A stretch of DNA of 9,346 nt from Klebsiella pneumoniae (GTDB lineage: Bacteria > Pseudomonadota > Gammaproteobacteria > Pseudomonadales > Pseudohongiellaceae). The position numbers and the translations under genes are program-made. This document shows positions 6,730 through 9,346 of this stretch, one piece after another. The stretch lies in NCBI GenBank assembly GCA_945869725.1, contig CAMBPO010000083.1, positions 1 to 9,346 on the forward strand, in the 5' to 3' direction. The notes under the pieces are model-generated. The model was not told the DNA's origin, did no database searches, and saw only the letters and a program-made list of their open reading frames with translations. Within the stretch, counting starts at the first letter, position 1. Each line of letters opens with the position of its first letter.

Positions 6730-6758
6730 ACCAACCGGGGGTTGCAAAAATTGCAGGC

Positions 6759-6783
6759 AAAAAAAACCCGACCATTGGTCGGG
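6759..6783 (-). terminator. Intrinsic terminator of malate synthase G
   Basis: The minus strand reads CCCGACC, a three-base loop (AAT), GGTCGGG, then eight T residues. The 7-bp GC-rich perfect stem plus T-run, beginning 16 bases after the stop codon at 6800, is a strong Rho-independent terminator. The A-run on the left side only makes it directional for the minus strand. Confidence 0.92.
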
Positions 6784-6799
6784 CTAAACCGTCTAACAC

Positions 6800-9031
6800 T
6801 TAAGAGGGAACAACTTCCTTGCCCGTTCTACGATGCCTGTGTAGAAGTGGTTCAGTGTATCCACATGGTTGATTCAGGCCCAAAAACACCAGATCACAGG
6901 CTGCCTGAAACGCGATACTTTGGTCGAACCCCGGCGATATCGGCTGATACTGCGGATCATCGGCATTCTGCGCATCAACAACCACCGCCATACGCTGCAG
7001 GGTTTGCATGACTTGCTCCGCACTGCACACGTCGTGAAGCAACCAGTTAGCGATGTGCTGACTGGAGATCCGCAAGGTGGCGCGATCCTCCATCAATCCG
7101 GTGCCACTGATATCCGGCACTTTGGAGCAGCCTATGCCCTGATCAATCCAGCGCACAACGTAGCCCAGCAAGCCTTGTGCATTGTTGTCCAGCTCTTGCT
7201 GAATCTGTTGTGCACTCCAGCTGCCGGGCTGCGCCACCGCCAGCGTGAGCAACTCTGCAACAGGCAACATCTCGCTCTGCACCAGATCACGTTGCACCAG
7301 TTCACTTCGTATGGCAGCAACATCAACACGGTGGTAGTGAATGGCATGCAAGGTTGCCGCGGTTGGCGAAGGTACCCACGCGCAGCTGGCACCGGCCAAC
7401 GGGTGGGCAAGTTTCTCTTTCATCATCGCGGCCATCTCATCGGGCATCGCCCACATGCCTTTGCCTATCTGTGCGCGACCTGACAGACCACAGGCCAGCC
7501 CGATGGCAACATTGCGGTTTTCATAGGCGCGAATCCAGCGGCTGGCCTTGATGTCAGCTTTACGCACAAACGCACCGGCGTGCATGCTGGTATGAATCTC
7601 ATCCCCCGTGCGATCCAGAAAACCGGTATTGATAAAAATCAGCCGCGAGCGCGCTTCAAAAATGCAGGCCTTGAGGTTGAGCGAGGTTCTGCGTTCTTCG
7701 TCCATGATGCCGATTTTGAGAGTATCCGCGCGCAGACCGAGAATTTTTTCAACGGCAGCAAATACCTGGCAGGTAAACGCCACCTCAGCTGGCCCGTGCA
7801 TTTTGGGTTTAACGATATACACACTGCCCGTGCGCGAATTGCGGCTGCCCGCAGTTTTACGCAGATCATGCAGTGCCGCAGCGCTGGTCACCAACGCGTC
7901 CAGCAAGCCTTCGGGAATTTCCTGCCCATGTTCGTCCAGCACGGCATCGTTGGTCATCAGATGCCCGACATTGCGCACCAGCATCAGGCTGCGCCCGGGC
8001 AACACCAGCGCTGCGCCATCGGCACCCGTGTATTCGCGGTCGGCCGCTAAGCTGCGTGTGTGTTCAACACTGTCTTTTGTGAATACACAACTCAGATCTC
8101 CCCGCATCAGCCCAAGCCAGTTGCGGTAGACCGCTACTTTGTCAGCGGCATCGACCGCAGCCACCGAATCCTCACAGTCCTGAATCGTGGTGAGTGCGGC
8201 TTCCAGCAGAATGTCACGCACCCCTGCTTCGTCCTGCTGACCGATGGCATGATTGGGGTCAATACAGATCTCCACATGCAAACCATGGTGTGCCAGCAAC
8301 ACACTCGCAGGTGCAGCGGCATTACCTCGATAGCCGACACACTGCCCGGGATCTGACAGCCCGGCGCTTGTTCCATTGTCCAGTTCGACCTGCAGTTTGC
8401 CCGCGAGCATGCGGTAAGCGCGCACCTGAGCATGTGAAGCTCCGTGACCCAGGGTAAAAAACTCATCCAGAAAAGCGCGACCGTAGGCAACCACCTTGCT
8501 GCCCCGACGCGGGTCATAACCGGCCTGACGTGTGTGCTCCACGTCGTCAGCAATCACATCCGTTCCGTACAGCGCATCATACAAACTGCCCCAACGCGCA
8601 TTGGCGGCATTCAACGCATAACGGGCATTCATCACCGGCACCACTAACTGAGGGCCCGCATGGAGCGCTATCTCGGGGTCAACGTTATCCGTGGTGATGG
8701 TAAAGTCCGCCGGTTCTGCCTGCAGGTAACCAATCTGCTGCAAAAACGCTATGTATGCTGCGCCATCTTCAATCTGCCCGCGGCGATGTTGGTGCCAGTC
8801 ATCTATCTGCTGCTGCAAGCGTTCGCGCTCTTGTAACAGTGCACGGTTGACCGGTGCCAGATCGCTGATCAGTGTTTGCAAGCCAGACCAGAAATCCGCA
8901 GCGCACACGCCGCTGCCGGGCAACAGTTCGTTTTCTACAAACTGATAAAACACATCGGCGACTCGGAGTTTGCCCAGCGGGCGTCTGATGGGGGGAATTG
9001 GTGCTGGTGCTGGCATTAGTGGCGTGCTCAT
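6800..9031 (-). CDS. glcB: Malate synthase G
   Basis: The 743-residue cytosolic enzyme condenses glyoxylate with acetyl-CoA to malate, in the glyoxylate shunt or in glycolate/glyoxylate use. Family length is about 720-730. Diagnostic segments are ENELLPGSG (33-41), [10 protein letters not shown] (250-259), [19 protein letters not shown] (344-362), [19 protein letters not shown] (443-461) and [18 protein letters not shown] (646-663). By alignment from memory to E. coli GlcB, R353, E445, D473 and D649 match the catalytic Arg338, Glu427, Asp455 and Asp631, so it should be active; C635 matches the oxidisable Cys617. The ATG at 9031 is chosen because AGGAG (9037-9041) stands 5 bases upstream; an in-frame upstream extension to 9094 lacks family similarity. 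The N-terminus (residues 3-17) has an unusual Pro-rich extension of about a dozen residues. Transcription ends at the terminator 16 bases downstream. It is divergent from the gene at 9162. Confidence 0.96.
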   Translation of the reverse strand: MSTPLMPAPAPIPPIRRPLGKLRVADVFYQFVENELLPGSGVCAADFWSGLQTLISDLAPVNRALLQERERLQQQIDDWHQHRRGQIEDGAAYIAFLQQIGYLQAEPADFTITTDNVDPEIALHAGPQLVVPVMNARYALNAANARWGSLYDALYGTDVIADDVEHTRQAGYDPRRGSKVVAYGRAFLDEFFTLGHGASHAQVRAYRMLAGKLQVELDNGTSAGLSDPGQCVGYRGNAAAPASVLLAHHGLHVEICIDPNHAIGQQDEAGVRDILLEAALTTIQDCEDSVAAVDAADKVAVYRNWLGLMRGDLSCVFTKDSVEHTRSLAADREYTGADGAALVLPGRSLMLVRNVGHLMTNDAVLDEHGQEIPEGLLDALVTSAAALHDLRKTAGSRNSRTGSVYIVKPKMHGPAEVAFTCQVFAAVEKILGLRADTLKIGIMDEERRTSLNLKACIFEARSRLIFINTGFLDRTGDEIHTSMHAGAFVRKADIKASRWIRAYENRNVAIGLACGLSGRAQIGKGMWAMPDEMAAMMKEKLAHPLAGASCAWVPSPTAATLHAIHYHRVDVAAIRSELVQRDLVQSEMLPVAELLTLAVAQPGSWSAQQIQQELDNNAQGLLGYVVRWIDQGIGCSKVPDISGTGLMEDRATLRISSQHIANWLLHDVCSAEQVMQTLQRMAVVVDAQNADDPQYQPISPGFDQSIAFQAACDLVFLGLNQPCGYTEPLLHRHRRTGKEVVPS

Positions 9032-9036
9032 AAATG

Positions 9037-9041
9037 CTCCT
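9037..9041 (-). promoter_or_regulatory. Shine-Dalgarno fixing the glcB start
   Basis: AGGAG on the minus strand lies 5 bases before the ATG at 9031. It supports the 743-residue form over a 764-residue reading from 9094. Confidence 0.7.
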
Positions 9042-9062
9042 GAAAAACAGTTCTTAGAAATG

Positions 9063-9071
9063 CATATACCA
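9063..9071 (-). promoter_or_regulatory. Possible extended -10 element for glcB
   Basis: The minus strand reads TGG followed by TATATG, which fits an extended -10 (TGnTATAAT) at 4 of 6 core positions. No good -35 is found at 16-18 bases upstream. The distance to the glcB start (about 32 bases) is suitable. This is a weak call. Confidence 0.25.
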
Positions 9072-9161
9072 CACCCGGCATTGACTGCGCTCAATAAACC
9101 TGGATGCCAGGCGCGGTAGGGTGAACAAAGTCATCAGACAACAAATAACCGGGAGGACTGC

Positions 9162-9346
9162 ATGTCAAACAAACCAGCCATCAACATCAACACCTTCACA
9201 GACGCACTGAATTTACTGTACAACGAACTGGAGAAACGCATTCACGGCATTCAGGCCGACCTGAGTGGCGGGCGCAGTCAAGACTCGCAGGAACAGGCTC
9301 AGGAAACTGAAAATGATGAGGTGCTTCACGCATTGGCTAATGATGC
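9162..9346 (+). CDS. Protein of unknown function, N-terminal part (runs off right edge)
   Basis: The frame is open for 61 codons from an ATG at 9162 with no stop before the edge. GGAGG (9152-9156) lies 5 bases upstream, an excellent ribosome binding site, which is the main evidence that it is real. The visible part is hydrophilic and probably helical: FTDALNLLYNELEKRIHGIQADL (residues about 12-34) reads as an amphipathic helix, followed by a Gln/Glu/Asp-rich stretch (about 38-54) and a second helix-like LHALAND. There is no signal peptide or membrane segment. I do not recognise the family. It is divergent from glcB with 130 bases between the starts, so a shared control region is possible. Confidence 0.65.
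   Translation, partial: MSNKPAININTFTDALNLLYNELEKRIHGIQADLSGGRSQDSQEQAQETENDEVLHALAND

Noticed and set aside
6640..6747. N-terminal extension of the phosphoesterase
   Set aside because: The added residues lie before the family's first strand and the AGGAG is placed for the ATG at 6639; this stretch holds the leader and a possible promoter.
6869..7483. 204-codon plus-strand open frame
   Set aside because: Antisense shadow of glcB, whose conserved segments are continuous through this region.
6643..9043. Identical 11-mer TCAGGAGCATT before both the phosphoesterase and glcB starts
   Set aside because: It consists mainly of the ribosome binding site and its spacer, so the repeat is most likely coincidence or translational preference.
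9032..9094. N-terminal extension of malate synthase G
   Set aside because: No similarity to the family and no ribosome binding site for it; AGGAG fits the ATG at 9031.
9081..9109. TTGACT at 9081 as the -35 of a plus-strand promoter for the gene at 9162
   Set aside because: No -10-like sequence occurs at 16-18 bases downstream; the position holds ATGCCA within a CCTGG/CCAGG inverted repeat.

Overview
The window looks like chromosome of a mid-GC gammaproteobacterium, probably environmental or marine. This rests on the style of malate synthase G, uridine kinase and the NupC transporter, the UDP-diacylglucosamine-diphosphatase-like phosphoesterase, and AGGAG-type ribosome binding sites. No species can be named from the sequence alone. 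Almost everything is encoded on the minus strand; only the last 185 bases carry a plus-strand gene start. There are no rRNA or tRNA genes, insertion sequences or CRISPR arrays.

Layout in the direction of transcription (right to left): malate synthase G (9031-6800) ends in a clear intrinsic terminator (6759-6783). A metallophosphoesterase of the LpxH/YbbF type (6639-5818) follows, with its own leader. After a 220-base intergenic stretch comes a very compact co-directional run: uridine kinase (5597-4941), NupC-type nucleoside transporter (4923-3715), an isopenicillin-N-synthase-like 2-oxoglutarate/Fe(II) oxygenase (3703-2756), an exported di-haem cytochrome c resembling thiosulfate dehydrogenase TsdA (2737-1940), a SulP anion transporter with a STAS domain (1943-372), and the start of a Tat-exported protein (329 to beyond the left edge). 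Gaps in this run are 17, 11, 18, -4 and 42 bases, so it is probably one transcription unit. At the right edge a short-leader gene of unknown function starts on the plus strand (9162 onward), divergent from malate synthase.

Functionally, udk and nupC form a textbook uptake-and-trap pair for pyrimidine nucleosides. The cytochrome and SulP transporter suggest periplasmic sulfur-compound oxidation and anion movement. The oxygenase sits between the two modules. The unusual point is this combination: a soluble 2OG oxygenase directly behind a nucleoside transporter and kinase is a candidate for a bacterial nucleoside- or base-modifying oxygenase. Fungal pyrimidine salvage, which uses enzymes of the same fold, is the precedent. 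This is a hypothesis from context and not something the sequence proves.
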